A stretch of 5,730 bases of DNA from Pseudomonadota bacterium (GCA_023422975.1 JAFAGF010000074.1:1-5730), one strand, 5' to 3'; shown: positions 1 through 5,408, counted from the first letter of the stretch. The notes: generated from the letters alone by a model not told the origin. Translations and numbers: made by a program.

Positions 1-677
1 CCACGCTCGAAGCCATGCAGCGCGAAGGCCTGGTGCTGCTGGTGCACGGTGAAGTCACCGACCAGAGCATTGACTTGTTTGACCGCGAAGCCGTGTTCAT
101 CGAGCAGCAGCTCAAGCCGCTGCGCAAAGATTTCCCGGAACTCAAGATCGTCATGGAACACGTGACAACCCAAGAAGCGGCCGAATACGTGGCCGCTGCG
201 GACGACTTCCTGGCTGCCACCATCACGCCCCAGCACTTGCTGTTCAACCGCAACGCCATCTTCCTGGGCGGCGTGCGCCCGCACTTTTACTGCCTGCCCG
301 TGCTCAAGCGCGAAACCCACCGTTTGGCCTTGGTCAAGGCGGCCACCAGCGGCAGCAAGAAGTTCTTCCTGGGCACCGACAGCGCGCCGCATGCCGCGCA
401 CCTGAAGGAAGCTGCCACCGGCTGCGCCGGCTGCTACAGCGCGCACGCTGCGATTGAGATGTACGCCGAAGTGTTTGACGGCGTGGGAGCGCTGGACAAG
501 CTCGAAGCCTTTGCCTCGTTCAACGGTGCCGACTTCTACGGCCTGCCCCGCAACACCGACACCATCACCTTGGTGAAGGAAAGCTGGACGCCGCCTGTGA
601 GCTATGAGTATGGCGAAGGCGCCCAGCTCAAGCCGCTGCGATTTGGCGAAGCGTTGCCTTGGAAGATGATTGACTAA
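1..677 (+). CDS. pyrC: Dihydroorotase, class II PyrC type (3' part; start lies left of the window)
   Basis: PyrC is a cytosolic zinc amidohydrolase that interconverts N-carbamoyl-aspartate and dihydroorotate, the third step of de novo pyrimidine synthesis. The reading frame is open from the left edge (first full codon at base 3) and ends at TAA 675-677, giving about 224 residues. The family is usually near 345, so roughly the first third, with the N-terminal HxH metal pair and the carboxylated lysine, is outside. Counting from the first visible Met (base 15), the metal ligands H11 (LLVHGEV), H49 (MEHVTT) and D122 (LGTDSAPH) are present. So are the NRN and GGVRPH segments around residues 78-90 and substrate-side H126. 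The CGCAGC-like stretch [10 protein letters not shown] also matches the family. The family assignment is firm. The gene looks intact over the visible part and is followed by a terminator, so it ends its transcription unit. Confidence 0.96.
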   Translation, partial: TLEAMQREGLVLLVHGEVTDQSIDLFDREAVFIEQQLKPLRKDFPELKIVMEHVTTQEAAEYVAAADDFLAATITPQHLLFNRNAIFLGGVRPHFYCLPVLKRETHRLALVKAATSGSKKFFLGTDSAPHAAHLKEAATGCAGCYSAHAAIEMYAEVFDGVGALDKLEAFASFNGADFYGLPRNTDTITLVKESWTPPVSYEYGEGAQLKPLRFGEALPWKMID

Positions 678-684
678 AAAAGGT

Positions 685-729
685 AGCTGACAGCGCTGGT
701 GTTTGCTTGATTTGCAAGTGCTTTTAGCT
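685..729. repeat. Imperfect stem-loop after pyrC, possible degenerate family-specific hairpin repeat
   Basis: Arms 685-697 and 717-729 can pair over 13 positions with one mismatch (C691/T723) and two G-T pairs, around a 19-base loop. The core AGCTGACAGCGCT / AGTGCTTTTAGCT resembles the short AGCGCTT-containing hairpins often seen between genes in Comamonadaceae; that resemblance is from memory and unverified. It lies just after the pyrC stop and before the terminator hairpin, so it may act in mRNA 3'-end stability. A competing pairing, GCTTT 720-724 with AAAGC 732-736, is possible. Confidence 0.4.
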
Positions 730-740
730 TGAAAGCAAGA

Positions 741-769
741 AAGGAGCTGCGCATCCAGCTCCTTTTTTT
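741..769 (+). terminator. Rho-independent terminator of pyrC
   Basis: A perfect 7-bp stem GGAGCTG (743-749) / CAGCTCC (756-762) encloses a 6-base loop and is followed by seven T (763-769). The A's before the stem can pair with the first T's to extend it. It lies 65 bases after the pyrC stop and separates pyrC from the small exported-protein gene. Confidence 0.88.
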
Positions 770-923
770 ATACATGCCATCTACAAATGTATGGTGCGCG
801 AGCCTGTCAAAGTGTGAGCCAAAGTAAGTGTGTGTAGTGAATCCCATGCACCCTTCTAAGATGCAGCGGCCATGCCGTAGTGCACGGCAGTTTTGTTCTG
901 ACAAACATTTTTTGGAGCGAGTT

Positions 924-1292
924 ATGACCGTTCGACGCACATCATGGGCTGTGGTGGCCGCTGCTTGTCTGTATGCCGGTGTGGCAGGTGCTGCACCGTT
1001 GGATGCCAGTACGGAAAAAATGGTTGGCTTTGCCGCATCCATGACGGCGATGGCACAAGCGTGCAAGCACATGTCTGCCAGCGAAATTGACACGGCGAAA
1101 GCCAAGCAGCGCCAAGCCATGCTGGGCCAAGGCATTGATGCAAAGGCCTACGATGCCGCGTATGACGCAGCCCAGACCCAGTTCACCCAGCGCTGGTCAG
1201 CCATGCCTGCTGCCAAACAGCAAAGCACCTGCGCCGAAGTGAAAAAGCAAAGCGAGATGGCTGCAGCACAAGCGAATAAGATGGCGAAGTAA
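924..1292 (+). CDS. Small exported protein of unknown function (122 aa)
   Basis: I do not recognise the family. I chose ATG 924 over an in-frame ATG at 828 because GGAG (914-917) sits 6 bases before it and because the protein then begins with a typical Sec signal peptide: T-V-R-R, a hydrophobic run to about residue 20, and a likely signal peptidase I site A-G-A|A-P after residue 23. The Cys at residue 15 follows A-A-A and does not make a good lipobox. The mature part of about 99 residues is rich in Ala, Lys, Gln and Met, looks helical, and has exactly two Cys (in AQACKH and QSTCAE), which could form a disulfide in the periplasm. It ends AQANKMAK. The pyrC terminator isolates it upstream, and NYN-LOTUS lies about 100 bases downstream on the same strand. 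Signal peptide and codon pattern make it likely real; no function can be given. Confidence 0.68.
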   Translation: MTVRRTSWAVVAAACLYAGVAGAAPLDASTEKMVGFAASMTAMAQACKHMSASEIDTAKAKQRQAMLGQGIDAKAYDAAYDAAQTQFTQRWSAMPAAKQQSTCAEVKKQSEMAAAQANKMAK

Positions 1293-1302
1293 AGCTGCAT
1301 TG

Positions 1303-1320
1303 CACGGGCGCCTGCCCGTG
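1303..1320 (+). other. Perfect 7-bp hairpin after the small exported-protein gene
   Basis: CACGGGC (1303-1309) and GCCCGTG (1314-1320) pair perfectly around a 4-base loop, 10 bases after the stop codon. No T-run follows, so it is not a standard intrinsic terminator. It could protect the 3' end of the upstream message, attenuate read-through into the NYN gene, or act with Rho. A small palindrome CCAGCTGG follows at 1331-1338. Confidence 0.5.
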
Positions 1321-1394
1321 GCGTGCTGGGCCAGCTGGCTGGGCATGTGTATCAGACAGTGCAGCATCCGTTGGTGTTTGCAAAGGGAAACTGC

Positions 1395-2315
1395 ATGCCT
1401 GTTGATACCCAGCCCCGTATCGCCTTGTTGATTGACGCGGACAACGCCCCGGCCGAGATGATTGATGAGATCTTGACGGAGTTGTCCACCTTCGGTGTCA
1501 TCAACACCCGCCGCGCGTATGGCAACTGGACCAAGTCGGGCCTGCATGGCTGGCAGAGCAAATTGCTGGAATATGCCGTGCGACCCATGCAGCAGTTTGA
1601 TTATTCCAAAGGGAAAAATGCCACCGACATGGCCATGACGGTAGATGCGATGGAGCTGCTCTATACCGAAAAGCCTGATGCGTTCGGGATTGTGTCGTCC
1701 GATGCGGACTTCACACCGCTGGTCATGCACTTGCGTGCCAAGGGGGCGGCGGTCTATGGTTTTGGGGCAGAGCAAACGCCCCGGGCATTTGTGAATGCGT
1801 GTTCGCGCTTTTTATATTTTGATGCGCTCAAAGAGCTGGGCGATGGTATTGCAACTCGTAGTGACCGCAGAGATACAGAGCTGGAAGGTAGTGAGCCTCA
1901 ACTATTACCGTTGTCTAGTGCTGCCAGTAGCGTGAATTCGGCGGTGCAAGCCAGCTTACCAAAGGTCGTAGCTAGTGCACCAGAGAATGGTATTCCAACA
2001 CCTAGCACCTTACCTGTACCTACCAATTTGCTACGTCAAAACACAAAGCTGTTAGCGATGCTGCGTGATGCTGTGAAAGCTACCCAAGATGAAGCTGGGT
2101 GGGCCTCTGTAGGTAAAGTGGGTACGCATATTGGCAATAAGTTGTCCTTTGATTCTCGTAATTATGGCTACCCTACTTTGAGTAAGTTGCTCGCAGCGAT
2201 TCAAGCGTTTGATTTCCGTGATGAGGGTACGTCACGTGTTGCTGTGCGGGATAAGCGAGCAAAGAAAATTGTGCCGCGGCAAGGGGAGTCAGCCGAAGTT
2301 CAGCCTGCTAAATAG
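1395..2315 (+). CDS. NYN-domain (PIN-like) putative ribonuclease with C-terminal OST-HTH/LOTUS domain
   Basis: This 306-residue protein has two recognisable domains. Residues 8-147 form an NYN domain of the LabA/DUF88 group, a PIN-like metal-dependent nuclease fold. Its conserved acids are visible: D14, D16 and N17 in LLIDADN, D78 and D84 in NATDMAMTVDAM, and D103/D105 in SSDADF, plus the KGKNATD and YGFG motifs. Residues 150-210 are a low-complexity Ser/Pro/Val linker. Residues 212-286 match an OST-HTH/LOTUS domain (LLRDAV-like helix, GWASVGKVG, DSRNYGYPTLSKLL), a fold linked to RNA binding, including G-rich RNA. I infer a cytosolic RNase or RNA-processing protein; the substrate is unknown. 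ATG 1395 was preferred to earlier in-frame starts because AAGGGA lies about 7 bases upstream and the homologous region begins right after it. GC is about 57% in 1441-1800 but about 48% in 1981-2280, with TTA and CTA codons in the linker and LOTUS part. Confidence 0.88.
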   Translation: MPVDTQPRIALLIDADNAPAEMIDEILTELSTFGVINTRRAYGNWTKSGLHGWQSKLLEYAVRPMQQFDYSKGKNATDMAMTVDAMELLYTEKPDAFGIVSSDADFTPLVMHLRAKGAAVYGFGAEQTPRAFVNACSRFLYFDALKELGDGIATRSDRRDTELEGSEPQLLPLSSAASSVNSAVQASLPKVVASAPENGIPTPSTLPVPTNLLRQNTKLLAMLRDAVKATQDEAGWASVGKVGTHIGNKLSFDSRNYGYPTLSKLLAAIQAFDFRDEGTSRVAVRDKRAKKIVPRQGESAEVQPAK

Positions 2316-2334
2316 GTGGTTAAGACTCGTAATA

Positions 2335-2373
2335 AAACAGACCGTGGAGTGCATTATTTATGCTGTCTGGTTT
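2335..2373 (+). terminator. Possible weak imperfect hairpin ending the NYN-LOTUS transcript
   Basis: CAGAC (2338-2342) pairs with GTCTG (2365-2369). A-run 2335-2337 pairs with T 2371-2373 across a bulged G, and an inner GCAT/ATGC stem lies at 2351-2354 and 2360-2363. It starts 20 bases after the stop codon. The inner loop is asymmetric and only three T follow, so termination strength is doubtful. Confidence 0.25.
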
Positions 2374-2528
2374 GTAAACCTATCGGGACAATGTTCTATT
2401 AAGGCGTGGAACTTCGTGGACAGAATGCCGCTCCAAACACCGATTGCTTCTATGATGGCTGCCGTTAAAAAAATAGCGTGCACCCCAAAAAGATCTAAAT
2501 AACAGACGGGGTGTGGCAGGTGACAACG

Positions 2529-2557
2529 CTTGAATCCGTAGATTTGGTCCTCATTTT
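2529..2557 (+). promoter_or_regulatory. Candidate sigma-32 (RpoH) heat-shock promoter for htpX
   Basis: CTTGAA (2529-2534) is a perfect match to the sigma-32 -35 core. After a 14-base spacer, CCTCATTTT (2549-2557) differs from the -10 core CCCCATNT at one position. Transcription would start near 2562-2565, leaving about 45 bases before the htpX ATG. HtpX is a known heat-shock protein in E. coli, which supports the reading. No better sigma-70 promoter is evident nearby. Confidence 0.6.
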
Positions 2558-2582
2558 GCTAGCTGAGGCCATGAACCTGTTT

Positions 2583-2601
2583 TTTCCCCACCGTGGAGAA
2601 A
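2583..2601 (+). promoter_or_regulatory. Hairpin covering the htpX Shine-Dalgarno, possible RNA thermometer
   Basis: TTTC (2583-2586) pairs with GAAA (2598-2601), and CCA (2588-2590) pairs with TGG (2594-2596), with one C-A mismatch and a 3-base loop. The Shine-Dalgarno GGAG (2595-2598) lies inside the 3' arm, 10 bases before ATG 2609. A short, mismatch-weakened stem that hides the ribosome site fits the design of known RNA thermometers in heat-shock genes. Whether it folds in the cell is inference. Confidence 0.35.
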
Positions 2602-2608
2602 TCCAAGA

Positions 2609-3484
2609 ATGAAACGTATCGCACTTTTTTTGTTGACCAACATCGCCGTGGTGGCGGTGCTGGGCATCACGGCCAGCTTGCTGGGCGTGAACCGCTTTTT
2701 GACTGCCAACGGCCTGAACCTGGGCGCCTTGCTGGGCTTTGCCTTCATCATGGGCTTTGGGGGCGCCATCATTTCGCTGCTGATCTCCAAGCCCGTGGCC
2801 AAGTGGTCGTCCGGCGTACACGTGATTGAACAGCCCCGCAATGCTGATGAAGCGTGGATTGTGGATACCGTGCGCAAGTTTGCCGACAAGGCCGGCATCG
2901 GTATGCCTGAAGTGGGTATCTACGAAGGCGAGCCCAACGCGTTTGCGACCGGTGCTTTCAAGAACAGCGCGCTGGTGGCAGTGTCTACTGGCTTGTTACA
3001 AGGCATGACGCGCGAAGAGGTGGAGGCCGTAATTGGCCACGAAGTGGCCCACATTGCCAATGGCGACATGGTGACCATGACCTTGATTCAGGGTGTGATG
3101 AACACGTTTGTGGTGTTCCTCTCGCGCGTGATTGGTTACGCGGTGGACAGCTTCTTGCGCAAGGGTGACTCGGAAAGCTCCGGCCCCGGCATTGGCTACT
3201 ACATCACCACCATCGTGATGGACATTTTGCTGGGCTTTGTGGCCGCCATCATCGTGGCCTGGTTCTCGCGCCAGCGGGAATTCCGCGCCGATGCAGGCGC
3301 TGCCCAGTTGATGGGCCGCAAGCAACCCATGATGAATGCCTTGGCGCGCCTGGGCGGCATGGTGCCCGGTGAATTGCCCAAGAGCGTGCAAGCCATGGGC
3401 ATCACGGGTGGCATTGGCAAGCTGTTTTCCACCCACCCACCGATTGAAGAGCGCATTGCTGCGCTGCAAAACGGCCAGCACTAA
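2609..3484 (+). CDS. htpX: HtpX membrane-bound zinc metalloprotease (M48B)
   Basis: HtpX is an inner-membrane M48 endopeptidase that cuts misfolded or damaged membrane proteins and works alongside FtsH. The 291 residues match the usual length. Hydrophobic segments lie at about 4-24 and 36-60, with two more at about 158-182 and 195-219. The zinc site is intact: HEVAH with H144, E145 and H148, and third ligand E224 in RQREFRAD. The C-terminal STHPP motif (residues 274-278) is also conserved, as are EPNAFATG (108-115) and the region around VSTGLL (125-130). The start [14 protein letters not shown] is typical of the family. GGAG lies 10 bases before the ATG, a slightly long spacing, inside a possible hairpin. 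A sigma-32-like promoter about 55-80 bases upstream and three hairpins downstream suggest a monocistronic heat-shock unit. No sign of damage. Confidence 0.97.
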   Translation: MKRIALFLLTNIAVVAVLGITASLLGVNRFLTANGLNLGALLGFAFIMGFGGAIISLLISKPVAKWSSGVHVIEQPRNADEAWIVDTVRKFADKAGIGMPEVGIYEGEPNAFATGAFKNSALVAVSTGLLQGMTREEVEAVIGHEVAHIANGDMVTMTLIQGVMNTFVVFLSRVIGYAVDSFLRKGDSESSGPGIGYYITTIVMDILLGFVAAIIVAWFSRQREFRADAGAAQLMGRKQPMMNALARLGGMVPGELPKSVQAMGITGGIGKLFSTHPPIEERIAALQNGQH

Positions 3485-3487
3485 GCG

Positions 3488-3517
3488 GCAGGCGTGGCCA
3501 TGCAGGCCTGCGCCTGC
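3488..3517 (+). other. GC-rich hairpin immediately after htpX
   Basis: GCAGGCG (3488-3494) pairs perfectly with CGCCTGC (3511-3517), and an inner GGCC/GGCC stem can form at 3496-3499 and 3505-3508 or so. It starts 4 bases after the htpX stop. No T-run follows, so it is more likely an mRNA stabiliser than the main terminator. Confidence 0.5.
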
Positions 3518-3545
3518 ATTGTCACAACTTGAGCGCAGTCTTTAC

Positions 3546-3561
3546 CCGTGCTTTACCACGG
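3546..3561 (+). other. Small hairpin between htpX and its terminator
   Basis: CCGTG (3546-3550) and CACGG (3557-3561) form a perfect 5-bp stem around a 6-base loop. It is the second of three hairpins in a row after htpX. On its own it is short enough to be chance. Confidence 0.3.
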
Positions 3562-3570
3562 CGATAAGAG

Positions 3571-3603
3571 CCCCGGTCAACATTTGGCCGGGGTTTTCGT
3601 TTT
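3571..3603 (+). terminator. Rho-independent terminator of htpX
   Basis: The 8-bp stem CCCCGGTC (3571-3578) / GGCCGGGG (3586-3593), with one T-G pair and a 7-base loop, is followed by TTTTCGTTTT (3594-3603). It ends only 27 bases before the ATG of the lipoprotein gene. That gene's promoter must therefore lie in or before the terminator, or the gene depends on read-through. Confidence 0.88.
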
Positions 3604-3630
3604 AGAGGTATGCCCCTGAAAGGAGTTGCC

Positions 3631-4362
3631 ATGTCATCCACTGTTTCTTATCACCCGCGCCGCATCAGTGCCCGGTTATGGGCTGCCGCTGCCGCCGTCG
3701 GTGGTGCCGCATTGCTGAGCGGCTGTGTGGTGGCTCCCCTGGACGATGGTTATACGGACTATGGCTACACCAGCACCACGGTCTACACCACCTATGGGCA
3801 CCCACCACCACCGCGTGTGGAATACCGCTACGCCGCACCTTCGCCCACGCACATTTGGGTGGGAGGAGACTGGTTCTGGGGAGGCAGCCGCTATGACTGG
3901 CGCCCCGGCTATTGGGCACCTCCGGGTTACCGCCCTGTGCCGCGTCCACCCCATCCCGGTTATGCGCCGCGCCCACCTGTGCGGCCCATGCCGCCTATGC
4001 CCAGCCGTCCGTCCATACGCCCGGATGAGCATCCGCGCCCACCGCATTGGCGCCCTGATGGTGGGCAACGCCCGCCGCAGGTGCAGCCGCCTGTGCCATC
4101 ACAGCCACCCATTGGGCGCCCAGATCGGCCACGCCCGGGCGCGGATCGTCCGCAGACACTGCCTTCGTTCCCTTCGCAGCCAGGGATGGAGCGACCCGAT
4201 CGTCCACGTCCGCCGCACATGCGCCCCGATGGCGCAGAGCGCCCACGGCCAGAAATGCGCCCCGATCGCCCACGTCCCGAGGCGCGGCCTGCCGGCCCGT
4301 CGGATGCGGGTGAGTCTCGCCGGCACTTCCCTCGCCGTGAGCGTGACCATCGCGACGACTGA
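3631..4362 (+). CDS. Pro/Arg-rich lipoprotein with WXXGXW repeats
   Basis: This 243-residue protein starts with a lipoprotein signal: basic N-terminus, hydrophobic A/V/G/L run 16-29, lipobox LSGC with C32 as the lipidated residue. V33 at +2 (not D) favours the outer membrane under the E. coli rule. Two WXXGXW units follow (residues 76-81 and 90-95), matching the YXWGXW/WXXGXW repeat family of exported proteins. Residues 40-70 are rich in Tyr and Thr. From about 100 to the end the chain is low-complexity Pro/Arg/Asp with six RPD triplets and three RPDRPRP heptads at 163, 188 and 210; the last residues are highly charged. ATG 3631 was preferred to in-frame ATG 3610 because AAAGGAG (3619-3625) lies 5 bases before it and the longer form adds only seven residues before the signal. 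Function is unknown; a cell-wall or envelope-binding role is a guess. Confidence 0.82.
   Translation: MSSTVSYHPRRISARLWAAAAAVGGAALLSGCVVAPLDDGYTDYGYTSTTVYTTYGHPPPPRVEYRYAAPSPTHIWVGGDWFWGGSRYDWRPGYWAPPGYRPVPRPPHPGYAPRPPVRPMPPMPSRPSIRPDEHPRPPHWRPDGGQRPPQVQPPVPSQPPIGRPDRPRPGADRPQTLPSFPSQPGMERPDRPRPPHMRPDGAERPRPEMRPDRPRPEARPAGPSDAGESRRHFPRRERDHRDD
4117..4278 (+). repeat. Degenerate RPDRPRP repeat tract in the lipoprotein tail
   Basis: The heptapeptide RPDRPRP is encoded three times, at 4117-4137, 4192-4212 and 4258-4278. The DNA copies differ at several synonymous sites (for example CAGATCGGCC, CCGATCGTCC and CCGATCGCCC), so the protein pattern is kept while the DNA has diverged. This points to an old repeat or composition-driven selection rather than recent slippage. 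Confidence 0.7.
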
Positions 4363-4374
4363 GTTGAGGGGCTG

Positions 4375-4392
4375 AAAAAAGCACCCAGGCTT
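4375..4392 (-). terminator. Possible weak terminator for the LysR gene
   Basis: Read on the minus strand, AAGC-CTGGGT-GCTT (4392 down to 4379) is followed by a T-run (the A-run 4375-4380 on the plus strand). The stem has only 4 bp. It lies just beyond the stronger hairpin at 4394-4418, which the LysR transcript would also form but without its own T-run. Confidence 0.3.
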
Positions 4393-4393
4393 C

Positions 4394-4423
4394 AACCCGC
4401 TGGTATGTTCAGCGGGTTTTTTT
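4394..4423 (+). terminator. Rho-independent terminator of the lipoprotein gene
   Basis: The perfect 9-bp stem AACCCGCTG (4394-4402) / CAGCGGGTT (4410-4418) has a 7-base loop and runs into seven T (4417-4423). It lies 31 bases after the lipoprotein stop and faces the end of the convergent LysR gene. Confidence 0.92.
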
Positions 4424-4428
4424 ATGCC

Positions 4429-4467
4429 AACCCCGTCCCTGTTGTACAGACCTTCATGGATAGGTGA
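4429..4467 (+). pseudogene. Possible relic resembling codons 5-15 of the gene at 5546
   Basis: Bases 4429-4461 match 5558-5590 at 26 of 33 positions by hand alignment, including an unbroken 14-base identity (CTGTTGTACAGACC at 4439-4452 and 5568-5581). In the same frame it reads N-P-V-P-V-V-Q-T-F-M-D-R-stop against N-T-A-S-V-V-Q-T-R-L-D-G in the intact gene. There is no start codon in this frame, and it stops at TGA 4465-4467. It could be a scrap left by a duplication that carried the LysR/dehydrogenase junction, or a coincidence of short length. Confidence 0.25.
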
Positions 4468-4505
4468 TGGAGGCTGCGTGGCGGGGAAAAGCATGCAAAG
4501 CGGGT

Positions 4506-5408
4506 CTACAGCGCGGCAGTATCTGCGCCGCGTGCCTTGGCGAGCAAGAAGTCAATACAGGTGCGCACGGCCCGCGTCTGGTGGCGGTTGGGCAGGTAAA
4601 GCAAATACATGTGCGTGCCAAAAATACTCAGGCGGTAGTCGTGCAAGGTGGTGAGCACTTCGCCACTGGCAATTTTGTCCTGCAGCACATAGTCAGGCAC
4701 CAAGCCTACACCCAAACCCGCCAAGATGCCTTCGCGCAAAAAGGGGAAGTGTTCGGAGCTGAGCGTGGGCTCCAGCGTGACTTCCTGGCGCTCCAGCCCT
4801 TGGTAGGCGGCCACGCGCAGCTGGCGCCCCATCACCCCGGCGGTGATCAAGGGGCTGGCGCGCAGTTCCATCAAGGTGTGCGGCAGGCCGTGTTGGGCGG
4901 CGTAGTCTTTCGAGGCGCAGGCGATATAGCGCACATCACCCAAGCTGCGTGCCACCACCGACAGAGGAGGCTCTTGCATCACGCGGATGGCAATGTCGAC
5001 CTCATCGCGCAGGTTGTCGGCGCGGTTTTCAAACAGCACATCCAGCACGATGCCGGGGAACTGGCGCTTGAACTCAATCAGCCACGGGCTCATCACGATC
5101 TGCCCGTAGCCACTGGGCACGCTGATGCCCACGCGCCCGCGCAGCTCTTGGCCCAGGCTGGTGATGGTTTCGCGCGCGGCCAGCATCTCGTTGTGGATGT
5201 TGCGGCCATGTTCGTACAGGCGCAGCCCCACTTCGGTGGGTTCGACCCGGCGTGTGGTGCGCTTGACCAGCTGCACGCCCGCTTGCTTTTCCAGCTGTGC
5301 CAGGTGGTAGCTGACGTTGGCACGTGTCATCTTCAGCTTGCGCGCAGCCTGACTGAGGTTGCCGCTATCAATGATTTCGACCAACAGCGTGAGCGATTGC
5401 AAATCCAC
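4506..5408 (-). CDS. LysR-family transcriptional regulator
   Basis: This 300-residue protein has the standard LysR length and layout. The N-terminal winged helix-turn-helix (about residues 3-62) is clear in FVEIIDSGNLSQAAR-type sequence (here LVEIIDSGNLSQAARKLKMT), recognition helix near 28-40, and RTTRRVEPTEVG at 50-61. A linker helix follows to about 88. The effector-binding domain starts at GRVGISVP (91-98) and contains DIAIRV (138-143) and GLGVGLVPDYV (231-241), both typical. The start codon is GTG (rc of 5406-5408), with AGGAG (plus-strand 5417-5421) 8 bases before it; no better ATG exists nearby. The gene is divergent from the enoyl-CoA hydratase-like gene and shares a 137-base control region with it, so I infer that it controls that gene and itself. 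The inducer, perhaps an acyl-CoA or aromatic acid breakdown product, cannot be read from the sequence. Confidence 0.95.
   Translation of the reverse strand: MDLQSLTLLVEIIDSGNLSQAARKLKMTRANVSYHLAQLEKQAGVQLVKRTTRRVEPTEVGLRLYEHGRNIHNEMLAARETITSLGQELRGRVGISVPSGYGQIVMSPWLIEFKRQFPGIVLDVLFENRADNLRDEVDIAIRVMQEPPLSVVARSLGDVRYIACASKDYAAQHGLPHTLMELRASPLITAGVMGRQLRVAAYQGLERQEVTLEPTLSSEHFPFLREGILAGLGVGLVPDYVLQDKIASGEVLTTLHDYRLSIFGTHMYLLYLPNRHQTRAVRTCIDFLLAKARGADTAAL

Larger units (their letters stand above)
2316..2608. other. Gene-poor, lower-GC intergenic region between the NYN gene and htpX
   Basis: This 293-base stretch averages about 46% GC by hand count, and 40% at 2341-2400, against about 63% in the first part of htpX. 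It holds a possible imperfect hairpin just after the NYN gene and the htpX control signals at its right end. The middle (about 2380-2520) contains nothing I can name. A minus-strand frame is open from about 2566 to 2358 and reads a hydrophobic segment (IFLTAAIIEAIGVW), but it has no good start or ribosome-binding site, so I do not call it a gene. Confidence 0.5.

Noticed and set aside
828..923. Upstream in-frame ATG for the small exported protein
   Set aside because: Using it would put 32 polar residues before the signal peptide and ignore the good GGAG in front of ATG 924.
674..1135. Minus-strand frame of 153 codons across the pyrC terminator and the small exported gene
   Set aside because: It runs through a clear terminator and opposite a gene with signal peptide and ribosome site; its translation shows no family features.
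2209..2502. Plus-strand frame of 97 codons overlapping the end of the NYN gene
   Set aside because: It overlaps the conserved LOTUS domain by over 100 bases in another frame, has no good ribosome site and no recognisable motif.
2358..2566. Minus-strand open frame with a hydrophobic segment in the NYN-htpX gap
   Set aside because: No ATG and no ribosome site; only an internal GTG. Kept as an unexplained-region finding, not a gene.
4117..4278. CRISPR-like or tandem DNA repeats
   Set aside because: Units are short, unevenly spaced, diverged in DNA and in frame with a protein repeat; there are no spacers.
3725..4375. Long alternative-frame readings within the lipoprotein gene, both strands
   Set aside because: Pro/Arg-rich GC-rich coding sequence leaves several frames open; only the frame with lipobox, WXXGXW motifs and ribosome site makes sense.
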